This document shows, piece by piece, positions 8,403 through 16,615 of a stretch of 64,000 bases of DNA. Each line of letters begins with the position of its first letter. The stretch's first letter is position 1. The position numbers and the translations under genes were made by a program. Under the pieces are notes generated by a model. That model searched no databases. It was given only the letters and a program-made list of their open reading frames with translations, and had not been told where the DNA came from. Source of the stretch: Methylotenera mobilis JLW8 (GTDB lineage: Bacteria > Pseudomonadota > Gammaproteobacteria > Burkholderiales > Methylophilaceae); assembly GCF_000023705.1 (NCBI RefSeq), contig NC_012968.1:186001-250000 (forward strand), in the 5' to 3' direction.

Positions 8403-9137
8403 ATGACTTATTGTGTCGGTTTATTACTGAAGCAAGGATTGGTGTTGGCTTCTGATACACGCACAAATGCAGGCGTAGATCAGGTAGCTTCTACGCCAAA
8501 AATGCATGTTTTTGAGTTGAAGAACGAGCGTGTGATTGTGTTGTTAACAGCAGGTAATCTCGCGATTACCCAATCTGTGGTGAATGCATTGCGTGCGCGT
8601 ATCAAGAAAAATGAGCAAGATAGCAAGCACTTACATAATGTAGACAGCTTGTTTGATGCGGCAGGCTTGGTGGGTGCTGAATTAAGAGCGGCATTTGAGC
8701 GTGATGGTGAGCACTTTAAAAATCATCAGATTGATTTTAACGCCAGCATTCTAGTGGGCGGCCAAATCAAAGGTGAGCAGCCGCGTTTGTTCAATGTATA
8801 TGCGGCGGGTAATTTTATTGAGTCTACGCAAGAAACGCCGTATTTTCAGATTGGTGAAACCAAATACGGCAAGCCTATCATCGACCGCGTGGTGGAGCAG
8901 GGCAGCGATATCATGGACACGGTGAAATGTGTGCTGATTTCATTTGATTCCACCATACGCAGCAACGTTTCTGTGGCGGCACCGATAGATTTGCTGATTT
9001 ATCGGGTGGATAGCCTGCATGCTGACTGCCAGCAGCGCATTACAGAAACCGACCCGTATTACTTACAAATCCGCCAAGGCTGGGCTGATGGCTTGCGTTC
9101 GGTATTTAGCGCATTACCAAGCCCGGATTGGTGTTAA
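8403..9137 (+). CDS. Anbu-type proteasome-like N-terminal nucleophile peptidase
   Basis: A 244-residue member of the 20S proteasome/HslV superfamily, of the Anbu branch. The start MTYCVGLLL places Thr2 as the N-terminal nucleophile after Met removal; the Asp in LASDTRTNAG (mature position 17) and the Lys in TPKMHVF (about mature 32) are in the places expected for the catalytic set. Length matches Anbu (about 240-250) and exceeds HslV. Anbu genes commonly neighbour transglutaminase, alpha-E and ATP-grasp genes, as here. Anbu particles have been described as open helical or ring-like assemblies with weak or unknown peptidase activity. It is probably the last gene of the operon. Confidence 0.92.
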   Translation: MTYCVGLLLKQGLVLASDTRTNAGVDQVASTPKMHVFELKNERVIVLLTAGNLAITQSVVNALRARIKKNEQDSKHLHNVDSLFDAAGLVGAELRAAFERDGEHFKNHQIDFNASILVGGQIKGEQPRLFNVYAAGNFIESTQETPYFQIGETKYGKPIIDRVVEQGSDIMDTVKCVLISFDSTIRSNVSVAAPIDLLIYRVDSLHADCQQRITETDPYYLQIRQGWADGLRSVFSALPSPDWC

Positions 9138-9212
9138 TCTAGCTCACTAGATTATTTTTAAACCTGATTGTTTAATAATCAGAACATATCGCTATAGAGA
9201 GTTGTCATCAGA

Positions 9213-9824
9213 ATGGTTCCAGGTAATCTTTTTATCATCACCGCAGCGTCTGGCGCAGGTAAAACCAGCCTAATTAAGGCCTTGCTTGCTGAAGATACGC
9301 ATTTGAAACTATCTATCTCGCACACTACGCGCAAGCCGCGCCCTGGTGAGCAAGATGGTGTTGATTATCATTTTGTGGATGATGCTATGTTCTTGCAGAT
9401 GCTGGGCGAAGCAAAATTCTTAGAAAGCGCAGAGGTGCACGGTGCGCGCTACGGTACTTCGCAGTCTGCCGTAGATGCGCCGTTGCAAGCTGGGCATGAT
9501 GTGATTCTGGAGATTGACTGGCAGGGTGCGGCACAAGTGCGTCGCCTGTTTCCTAATGCCATCAGTATCTTTGTATTGCCGCCTTCTATCGAGACGCTGG
9601 AACAGCGCTTGAATAGCCGCGGACAGGATAGCCAAGAGACTATATCCAAACGCGTTGCCGCTGCGCGTGCTGAAATGCGCCATGTGAGCGAGTTCGATTA
9701 TGTTACAATTAACCACTATTTTGACGTAGCGTTGCAGGACATTCGCGCTATCATCCGCGCCCAGCGTTTAGTTGGTGCCGCACAGTTGCAACGTTATGGC
9801 AGTTTAATTCAAGCGCTTACTTAA
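9213..9824 (+). CDS. gmk: Guanylate kinase
   Basis: Phosphorylates GMP to GDP with ATP. The 203-residue protein has the P-loop ASGAGKTSLIKAL close to the N-terminus, the GMP-binding stretch ISHTTRKPRPGEQDGVDYHF and the EIDWQGAAQVR motif, all typical of the family, and normal length. It opens the rightward gmk-rpoZ-spoT string that links GTP supply, RNA polymerase and ppGpp metabolism; this order is common in proteobacteria. Confidence 0.98.
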   Translation: MVPGNLFIITAASGAGKTSLIKALLAEDTHLKLSISHTTRKPRPGEQDGVDYHFVDDAMFLQMLGEAKFLESAEVHGARYGTSQSAVDAPLQAGHDVILEIDWQGAAQVRRLFPNAISIFVLPPSIETLEQRLNSRGQDSQETISKRVAAARAEMRHVSEFDYVTINHYFDVALQDIRAIIRAQRLVGAAQLQRYGSLIQALT

Positions 9825-9841
9825 TTTCTGGGTTGTATATG

Positions 9842-9864
9842 GCTTAGATGGCTGTTATCTAAGC
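9842..9864 (+). other. Intergenic hairpin between gmk and rpoZ
   Basis: GCTTAGAT and ATCTAAGC form a perfect 8-bp stem around a 7-base loop. A T-rich stretch follows only after about 10 bases. It may be a partial terminator or a processing site that sets the rpoZ level relative to gmk. Confidence 0.35.
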
Positions 9865-9915
9865 GCTTGCTGGTCTTTTAGTTATTAATTTTGTTTATCA
9901 TTAGGAAATATCATC

Positions 9916-10128
9916 ATGGCACGTATCACGGTAGATGACTGTTTAGAAAAAATCCCAAACCGCTTCCAATTAACTTTAGTGGCTGCATATCGTGCCCGTC
10001 AGTTGCACAATGGTGCAGAGCCGCAAGTTAACGTGCAAAACACACGCGACAAATCAACCGTGGTTGCATTGCGTGAAATTGCTGCGGGTAAAGTTGGTGT
10101 GGAAATTTTAGCGCGCGGACACTCGTAA
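9916..10128 (+). CDS. rpoZ: RNA polymerase omega subunit
   Basis: The 70-residue omega subunit, which helps assemble RNA polymerase and forms part of a ppGpp site. [20 protein letters not shown] and the ARQLHNG motif are diagnostic; the length is normal for betaproteobacteria. The start is preceded by TTAGGAAATATCATC. It sits between gmk and spoT as expected. Confidence 0.97.
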   Translation: MARITVDDCLEKIPNRFQLTLVAAYRARQLHNGAEPQVNVQNTRDKSTVVALREIAAGKVGVEILARGHS

Positions 10129-10194
10129 TCTGTCGCGTCTTGTTATTGATTAATTTGCATTTATTAACTTTTTCATACAAGTAGTGACGCCGGT

Positions 10195-12441
10195 ATGTCA
10201 AAAACCGCAAACAATCTTAAAGCGGAATTATCAAAGTTAACATCGGCTCCCTTGCTGCCTGCGGACAGCGAGGGCTCAGCCTTAAGCATACGTTTAAACT
10301 CGTATTTAAAACCTCAAGATATAGAACAAGTATGGGATGGCTATCGCTATGCCTATGCCGCCCACGATGGCGTGGTGCGTAAAACTGGCGAGCCGTATAT
10401 CACGCATCCGGTTTCTGTGGCCTGCATTCTGGCTGATTTGCACATGGATGTACCCACTATCCTCGCGGCGCTGCTGCATGATGTGGTAGAAGATACCGAC
10501 ATTACCACCCTAGATATCAAACAAAAGTTTGGTCCGCAAGTTGCAGATTTAGTCGATGGCGTGACCAAGCTGGATAAAATCGAATTTCAAAGCGCGAGCC
10601 AGGCGCAGGCGGAGAACTTCCGTAAAATGCTGTTGGCGATGTCGCAGGACGTACGTGTGATTCTAGTCAAGCTGGCTGACCGCTTGCACAACATGCAAAC
10701 GCTGGAAGCCATGCGTCCAGAAAAACAACGTATCATCGCCAAAGAAACACTGGATATTTACGCACCAATCGCCAATCGCCTAGGCCTGAATGATGTGTAT
10801 CAGGCTTTAGAAGACCTCAGTTTTAAATACCTTTACCCCATGCGCTATAACGCCATTTCTAAAGCGATTATGGCCGCGCGTGGCAATCGTAAAGAAGTGA
10901 TTAGCAAAATATTAGAGTCGATTAAAAAGCAGCTGGCGGACTTTGGTATTGAGGCGGAAGTATCCGGCCGCGAAAAGCATCTTTACAGCGTATATAAAAA
11001 GATGACGAGTAAGGCCACGCCGTTCTCGCAAGTGTATGATATTTATGGCTTTAGAATCGTAGTAAAAGATTTACCCAACTGTTATTTAGCATTAGGTGCG
11101 CTACACGGTTTGTATAAGCCGATTCCCAGCAAGTTTAAAGACTATATTGCCATTCCCAAGGCCAATGGTTACCAGTCTTTGCACACGACTTTATTTGGCC
11201 CGTTTGGTACGCCCATTGAGGTGCAGATTCGTAGCGCCGATATGCATAATATTGCAGATGCGGGTGTGGCTGCACATTGGCTGTACAAGGCCAGTGATGC
11301 GCAGCTGACCGCCTTGCAACAGCAAACCCACCAGTGGCTGCAACGCTTGTTGGATATTCAGAACGAGAGCGTAGACTCGCTCGACTTCCTTGAGCATCTG
11401 AAAATTGATCTGTTCCCGGATGAGGTGTATGTGTTTACGCCTAAGGGTTCTATCATGGCGCTGCCTAAGGGCGCCACCGCGGTGGATTTTGCCTATGCCG
11501 TGCACTCTGATATTGGTAATAGCTGCGTGGCAGTGCGTATTAACCACGACTTAGCGCCATTGCGCACTGAGATGCATAATGGCGACCACGTGGAGATTAT
11601 TACAGGCTCTTTGGCTAAACCTAATCCGGCTTGGCTCAATTACGTGGTCACCGGCCGCGCCCGTGCGCATATCCGTCATTTCTTAAAATCGCAGCAATCT
11701 ACAGAGTCTGCACACTTGGGCGAGCGTCTGTTGAACAAAGCGCTGCGTGCCTTGCATGTAGACCCTAGCCAGATTTCAGAAGAGCACTGGCAAAAGCTGA
11801 TTCGCGATTATGGCGTGAAGAAAAAATCTGAAATCTTGGCTGACATAGGCTTGGGTAAGCGCCAAAATGTGATGGTGGCGCACCAGTTGGTGGCAATGAC
11901 AGATGACCATGCCGAGAAGCATACCAAGCTGCCCGCTGCATCGTTGGATACCATCACCATCCGCGGTACTGAAGGCATGGCGGTACAGTTTGCACCTTGC
12001 TGTCGACCGATTCCAGGGGATCCTATCTTAGGCTTTATCAACAAAGATAAAGGCTTGGTGATTCATACGCATGATTGCCCGAGTGTGCGTAAATTCAAAC
12101 TAGACCCGGATAAGTGGCTGGATGTAGAGTGGGAGCCAGAAAGCTCGCGCTTATTCAAAACCAACTTAAACTTAACCGTGGCTAATCAGCCTGGCATGTT
12201 GGCGCAAATCGCTGCCGGTATTGCCGATGCGGGTTCTAACATTGATAACGTCAGCGTAGAAGAGGCTGATGGTAGCGCCTATGCTAATTTGTACTTTACC
12301 GTACAGGTGAAAAACCGGGTGCATTTGGCAGAGCTGATGCGTGGCCTGCGTAAGATTCCCGATGTTGTACGTATTAACCGTACCAAAGGCAGCGCTGCTG
12401 GCAATGGTAAAAATCCGAACGTAAAACTATACTCACAGTAA
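10195..12441 (+). CDS. spoT: Bifunctional (p)ppGpp synthetase/hydrolase
   Basis: Makes and breaks the alarmone (p)ppGpp. The 748 residues follow the long RelA/SpoT order: HD hydrolase domain with HDVVEDTD (His95-Asp96), synthetase domain with SGREKHLYSVYKKM, VYDIYGFRI and NGYQSLHTT, a TGS domain around residues 405-465 (VYVFTPKGSIMALPKGATAVD), and a C-terminal zinc-finger/ACT region containing CCRPIPGDPI and HTHDCPS. The intact HD motif indicates working hydrolase activity, so this is SpoT or Rel type, not RelA. It follows rpoZ by 66 bases. Confidence 0.97.
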   Translation: MSKTANNLKAELSKLTSAPLLPADSEGSALSIRLNSYLKPQDIEQVWDGYRYAYAAHDGVVRKTGEPYITHPVSVACILADLHMDVPTILAALLHDVVEDTDITTLDIKQKFGPQVADLVDGVTKLDKIEFQSASQAQAENFRKMLLAMSQDVRVILVKLADRLHNMQTLEAMRPEKQRIIAKETLDIYAPIANRLGLNDVYQALEDLSFKYLYPMRYNAISKAIMAARGNRKEVISKILESIKKQLADFGIEAEVSGREKHLYSVYKKMTSKATPFSQVYDIYGFRIVVKDLPNCYLALGALHGLYKPIPSKFKDYIAIPKANGYQSLHTTLFGPFGTPIEVQIRSADMHNIADAGVAAHWLYKASDAQLTALQQQTHQWLQRLLDIQNESVDSLDFLEHLKIDLFPDEVYVFTPKGSIMALPKGATAVDFAYAVHSDIGNSCVAVRINHDLAPLRTEMHNGDHVEIITGSLAKPNPAWLNYVVTGRARAHIRHFLKSQQSTESAHLGERLLNKALRALHVDPSQISEEHWQKLIRDYGVKKKSEILADIGLGKRQNVMVAHQLVAMTDDHAEKHTKLPAASLDTITIRGTEGMAVQFAPCCRPIPGDPILGFINKDKGLVIHTHDCPSVRKFKLDPDKWLDVEWEPESSRLFKTNLNLTVANQPGMLAQIAAGIADAGSNIDNVSVEEADGSAYANLYFTVQVKNRVHLAELMRGLRKIPDVVRINRTKGSAAGNGKNPNVKLYSQ

Positions 12442-12515
12442 CTATCCGCACCGTAGAGCTAAAACAAGCAGTCGTAGCGACGCAAGATTTCTTTAACAAA
12501 CCGTGGTTTAACTAA

Positions 12516-12902
12516 ATGACAACTAATACAAAACAAATTATTCAAACAGAAGGCGCACCGGCAGCCATTGGCACTTACTCACAAGCGGTTAAAGTAGGCA
12601 ATACCGTGTATCTATCAGGTCAAATTGGCTTGGACCCAGTAACCATGCAAATGGTCGATGGGATTGAGGCGCAAATACACCGCGTGTTTACCAATCTAAG
12701 AGCGGTAGCTGACGCGGCAGGTGGTAGCTTGGCAGATGTGGCTAAACTGAATATTTTCCTAACGGATTTATCCCATTTCACTTTGGTGAATACCATTATG
12801 GCTGAGTACTTTAGTCAGCCATACCCAGCACGCGCTGCGGTAGGTGTTGCTTCATTGCCACGCAACGCGCTGGTTGAAGCTGATGCCGTGATGGTGATTT
12901 AA
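12516..12902 (+). CDS. ridA: RidA-family enamine/imine deaminase
   Basis: A 128-residue member of the RidA/YjgF family, which hydrolyses reactive 2-aminoacrylate-type enamines formed by PLP enzymes. Family features are [20 protein letters not shown] near the N-terminus, [10 protein letters not shown], and [20 protein letters not shown] with the carboxylate-binding arginine. The C-terminus (VMVI) ends slightly early but within the normal range. The spoT-ridA-recG order is frequent in betaproteobacteria. Confidence 0.96.
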   Translation: MTTNTKQIIQTEGAPAAIGTYSQAVKVGNTVYLSGQIGLDPVTMQMVDGIEAQIHRVFTNLRAVADAAGGSLADVAKLNIFLTDLSHFTLVNTIMAEYFSQPYPARAAVGVASLPRNALVEADAVMVI

Positions 12903-12978
12903 GTAAGCCATCTGCTGGCTTAAGACACACTTTAATTTACGTTGTTAGGTAAAGTTGTCTTAGGTCAGCCTATTCAAT

Positions 12979-15021
12979 GTGACGCAACTCACTCAAATTA
13001 AAGCCTATACCAAACCCATGATTGCCAACCTGGCAAAATTGGGCATTAGCAATCTACAGGGCTTATTGCTCCATCTACCGCTACGTTATATTGATGAAAC
13101 CCATGTCACCGCAGTGCGTGATTTACGCATGGGCGAGTCGGCGCAGGTGGAGGGAGAAATTGTCCATGCCGAGGTCAGCTATAAGCCACGCAAGGCATTG
13201 ATTGCCAGGCTGGAGGATGCCAGTGGTCAGCTCACGTTACGTTTTCTACATTTTTACCCCAGCCAGATTAATGCACTCAAAGTCGGCAATACGCTACGTG
13301 TCTATGGTGAGGTGCGTAGCGGTTTCTTTGGCTATGAAATGGTGCATCCTACCTGCAAAGCCGTAGGTGAAAAAACCATCGTGGCAGAAACCTTAACACC
13401 GGTTTATCCCACGGTTGCTGGTTTGAGCCAAGCTAGTCTGCGTAAGGCGATCGGTATTGCCTTGCAGCAGCAAGGTGAGATGCATGAAACCTTGCCGGCA
13501 GCGTTATATGCCGATTTAAACCTGCCTAGTTTTGCTGCAAGTTTGGTGGCATTGCATCATCCTCACCCTGAGGTCAGTCTGCGCGCGCTGGAAAATAAAA
13601 GCACGGCACATTGGCGGCGCTTAGCCTTTGATGAGTTGTTAGCACAGCAGTTATCTATGCGTAAACATTATGCGCGCCGCCGCAGCGTGAGTGCTCCGCA
13701 ATTCAAGCGTTCTAAACAGCTGATTTCTGCCTTGCTGAAAAGTTTGCCGTTTGCGTTAACCAGCGCACAGCAGAAAGTAGCGTTGGAAATCGAGCATGAT
13801 TTAACGCAGGCACACCCAATGCAGCGCTTGCTACAAGGGGATGTCGGCAGCGGCAAGACCATTGTGGCATGCATGGCTGCCTTGCAATGCGTGGAAAATG
13901 GCTGGCAGGTTGCGCTAATGGCACCTACGGAAATTTTAGCGGAACAGCATTATCGTAAGATGCTGAGTTGGCTGCAGCCGCTCGATATCAAGATTGCCTG
14001 GCTTACAGGCAGCCAGAGTAAAAAAGACCGCGATACTGCGCTGGCATCTATTGCCAATGGTGAGGCCAAGCTAGTGGTGGGCACGCATGCCTTGTTTCAA
14101 GAGGCGGTGCGCTTTAAAAGCCTGGGATTGGCTATCATTGATGAGCAGCACCGGTTTGGCGTGCATCAGCGCTTGGCGTTGCGTCAAAAAGGCCAGCCTG
14201 AGCCACATCAGCTGATGATGTCTGCCACACCGATTCCACGTACGCTTTCCATGAGTTATTACGCAGACCTTGATGTGTCGGTGATTGATGAATTGCCGCC
14301 TGGACGCTCACCTATCGTGACCAAAATCGTGTCTGACGCTAGGCGCGAAGAAATTTTGCAGCGCGTGCGCGAGGCGTGCTTGCAGGGTAATCAGGCCTAT
14401 TGGGTATGTCCGCTGATTGAAGAGTCAGAAGCGCTGCAACTAGCAACAGCCAATGATACTTATGCACTGATGCAAGAGGAGTTTCCCGAGTTGAGGATTG
14501 GCTTGGTGCATGGCCGGATGAAGCCCAGTGAGAAACAGGCTGTGATGGCCGAGTTCAGTGCAGGGCATACGCAGTTATTGGTCGCTACCACCGTAATCGA
14601 GGTGGGGGTGGATGTGCCTAATGCCAGCCTGATGGTGATTGAGCATGCAGAGCGTATGGGGCTATCGCAATTGCACCAATTACGCGGCCGCGTGGGTAGG
14701 GGCGCGGCAAAAAGCACCTGCATTTTGCTCTACCAGAATAAGTTGTCTGAAACTGCACGTGCCAGATTGAAAGTAATTTATGAAAGTAATGATGGTTTTG
14801 CTATTGCGCAGGCCGACTTGCAAATACGTGGCCCCGGTGAGTTGCTGGGTGTGCGCCAAAGCGGTGTACCCATGTTGAAAATTGCCGATTTAGAGCGCGA
14901 TGTGGATTTGCTGGAGGCGGCAAAGGCAGCAGCAGATAAGTTGCTGCAAAGCTATCCAGCAGAAGTTGAGCGACATTTGGATCGCTGGATGAGTACTGCC
15001 GGCGAGCTGGTTAAGGTGTGA
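12979..15021 (+). CDS. recG: ATP-dependent DNA helicase RecG
   Basis: A branch-migrating helicase that rescues stalled forks and processes Holliday junctions. 680 residues: an N-terminal wedge/OB region (residues about 1-190), then helicase motifs GDVGSGKT (Walker A), IDEQHRFG (DEQH box), MSATPIPRT, and the C-terminal LRGRVGRG and DLQIRGPGELLG regions. The start is GTG at 12979; no nearer ATG fits the family N-terminus (TQLTQIKAYTKPMIANLAKLGI). It stands 76 bases behind ridA. Confidence 0.97.
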   Translation: MTQLTQIKAYTKPMIANLAKLGISNLQGLLLHLPLRYIDETHVTAVRDLRMGESAQVEGEIVHAEVSYKPRKALIARLEDASGQLTLRFLHFYPSQINALKVGNTLRVYGEVRSGFFGYEMVHPTCKAVGEKTIVAETLTPVYPTVAGLSQASLRKAIGIALQQQGEMHETLPAALYADLNLPSFAASLVALHHPHPEVSLRALENKSTAHWRRLAFDELLAQQLSMRKHYARRRSVSAPQFKRSKQLISALLKSLPFALTSAQQKVALEIEHDLTQAHPMQRLLQGDVGSGKTIVACMAALQCVENGWQVALMAPTEILAEQHYRKMLSWLQPLDIKIAWLTGSQSKKDRDTALASIANGEAKLVVGTHALFQEAVRFKSLGLAIIDEQHRFGVHQRLALRQKGQPEPHQLMMSATPIPRTLSMSYYADLDVSVIDELPPGRSPIVTKIVSDARREEILQRVREACLQGNQAYWVCPLIEESEALQLATANDTYALMQEEFPELRIGLVHGRMKPSEKQAVMAEFSAGHTQLLVATTVIEVGVDVPNASLMVIEHAERMGLSQLHQLRGRVGRGAAKSTCILLYQNKLSETARARLKVIYESNDGFAIAQADLQIRGPGELLGVRQSGVPMLKIADLERDVDLLEAAKAAADKLLQSYPAEVERHLDRWMSTAGELVKV

Positions 15022-15060
15022 TGGTTCCGGATTTTATTCACTACATGCGATAATTCTGCC

Positions 15061-15609
15061 GTGAAAATACGTAAAAACACCCCTCAAGCACGCTATCGCT
15101 GGTTAGTTAAACCATTGCACAGCCGCACCTACCGTCCATGGCTGATGCATGCCCAATCCTTAACCGCTAAATTACAGCAAACCTATGTGGATTTTTATGT
15201 GGCACCGCTCACCGTGGCGCTGCATAAACCAAACCGAGATGAGGCTGCTCTGCTAAGTTTAGCTGCGGATAAAGTTGCGCTGGTGCGTAATGTACTGCTG
15301 TGTGGCGGTGGCGCAGCTGTGGTGTTTGCGCATAGCGTACTGCCAAGCAACGGTTTGCGTGGTGTGTGGCATGGCTTGGGTAGGCTGGGTAACAAACCGC
15401 TGGGAGCCACCTTGTTCGCCAACCCCAAAGTCAAGCGCACCGCATTAAGTTATAAAAAACTCACATCTAATCACGTGCTGTATCAGCATGCGAGCAACCA
15501 TCTAATGGTTAAGCCCAGCTATCTGTGGGCGCGCCGCTCAGTGTTCAGTCTGGGCTGCGCTAGCATTATGGTTACTGAAGTTTTCTTGCCGAGCATTGTT
15601 ATCCCATGA
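15061..15609 (+). CDS. ubiC: Chorismate lyase
   Basis: Converts chorismate to 4-hydroxybenzoate and pyruvate, the first committed step of ubiquinone synthesis. The 182-residue protein has the UbiC pattern YRWLVKPLHSRTYRPWLMH near the N-terminus, RNVLLCGGGAAVVFAHSVLP in the middle and WARRSVF-x8-IMVTEVFLPSI at the end. Its GTG start lies 39 bases behind recG. Its stop overlaps the ubiA start by 4 bases (ATGA), which couples the two consecutive enzymes of the pathway. Confidence 0.95.
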   Translation: MKIRKNTPQARYRWLVKPLHSRTYRPWLMHAQSLTAKLQQTYVDFYVAPLTVALHKPNRDEAALLSLAADKVALVRNVLLCGGGAAVVFAHSVLPSNGLRGVWHGLGRLGNKPLGATLFANPKVKRTALSYKKLTSNHVLYQHASNHLMVKPSYLWARRSVFSLGCASIMVTEVFLPSIVIP

Positions 15610-16475
15610 AACTACAAGACTTAGTCAAAAAGATTAATAGCTACGAACGCTTGATGCGTTTAGATAAACCAATCGGCATTTTGCTGTTGCTTTGGCCCAC
15701 GTTATGGGCGTTATTGATTGCCGCAGCCGGTAAGCCAGATTGGATTATGGTGCTGATTTTTGTAACTGGCACAGTTTTGATGCGTAGTGCCGGCTGCGTG
15801 ATGAACGATATCGCTGATAGCCAGTACGATGGCATGGTGGAGCGTACGCAGTTTCGCCCTTTACCCAATAAAGAAGTGACTAAAAAAGAAGCGTATTTAT
15901 TGGCATTAGCGCTCAGTGTCATCGCCTTTGGCCTAGTCTGCCTACTGAATACGTTAACCATTCAGTTGTCAGTGTTGGCCTTATTTTTAGCCATGACATA
16001 CCCGCTAACCAAGCGTTTTTTTGTGATGCCACAGGCATATTTAGGCGTGGCTTTTGGTTTTGGTATCCCTATGGCGTTTGCTGCAGTGACCGATGCGGTT
16101 CCTGCCGTGGCGTGGTTGCTGTTGTGTGCAAATGTGTTCTGGGCGATTGCCTACGATACTGAATACGCGATGGTGGATAGGGAAGATGACTTAAAAATAG
16201 GCATTAAATCATCCGCTATTACTTTTGGTCGCTTTGATGTGGGCGCTATTATGCTGTGTTATGGCATGACCTTGCTGCTGTTAGGTGTTGCTGGCTATCT
16301 GCTTGAGCTGTCCTGTGTGTATTTTTTCGGTTTGGGTTTGGCTGCCGGCGTAGCGGTGTATCACTACTATTTGATTAGAGGCCGCGTCAGGGCAAAATGC
16401 TTTCAGGCGTTCTTAGGCAATAACTGGTTTGGTTTCTTTGTGTTTGCCGGTTTGCTTGCGCATTACTGGGTTTAA
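15606..16475 (+). CDS. ubiA: 4-hydroxybenzoate polyprenyltransferase
   Basis: An inner-membrane enzyme that attaches the polyprenyl tail to 4-hydroxybenzoate. The 289-residue protein is strongly hydrophobic with about eight or nine membrane segments. It carries the two aspartate-rich motifs of the family: NDIADSQYDGMVERTQFRPL and DTEYAMVDREDDLKIGIKS. LDKPIGILLLLWPTLWAL begins the first membrane helix. Translation is coupled to ubiC. Confidence 0.97.
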   Translation: MKLQDLVKKINSYERLMRLDKPIGILLLLWPTLWALLIAAAGKPDWIMVLIFVTGTVLMRSAGCVMNDIADSQYDGMVERTQFRPLPNKEVTKKEAYLLALALSVIAFGLVCLLNTLTIQLSVLALFLAMTYPLTKRFFVMPQAYLGVAFGFGIPMAFAAVTDAVPAVAWLLLCANVFWAIAYDTEYAMVDREDDLKIGIKSSAITFGRFDVGAIMLCYGMTLLLLGVAGYLLELSCVYFFGLGLAAGVAVYHYYLIRGRVRAKCFQAFLGNNWFGFFVFAGLLAHYWV

Positions 16476-16615
16476 GTCGCGACTCAAAGTACTTAAGGGT
16501 AATTAAATGACACGAGTTATAAACACACGCGTTTAAATATGAGCCTATTAGTTTGAGTGTGTGGTATTGGCGCGCTGTGATTGGTCGGCATTATTTCTTG
16601 GGTTTACTCTAGGAT

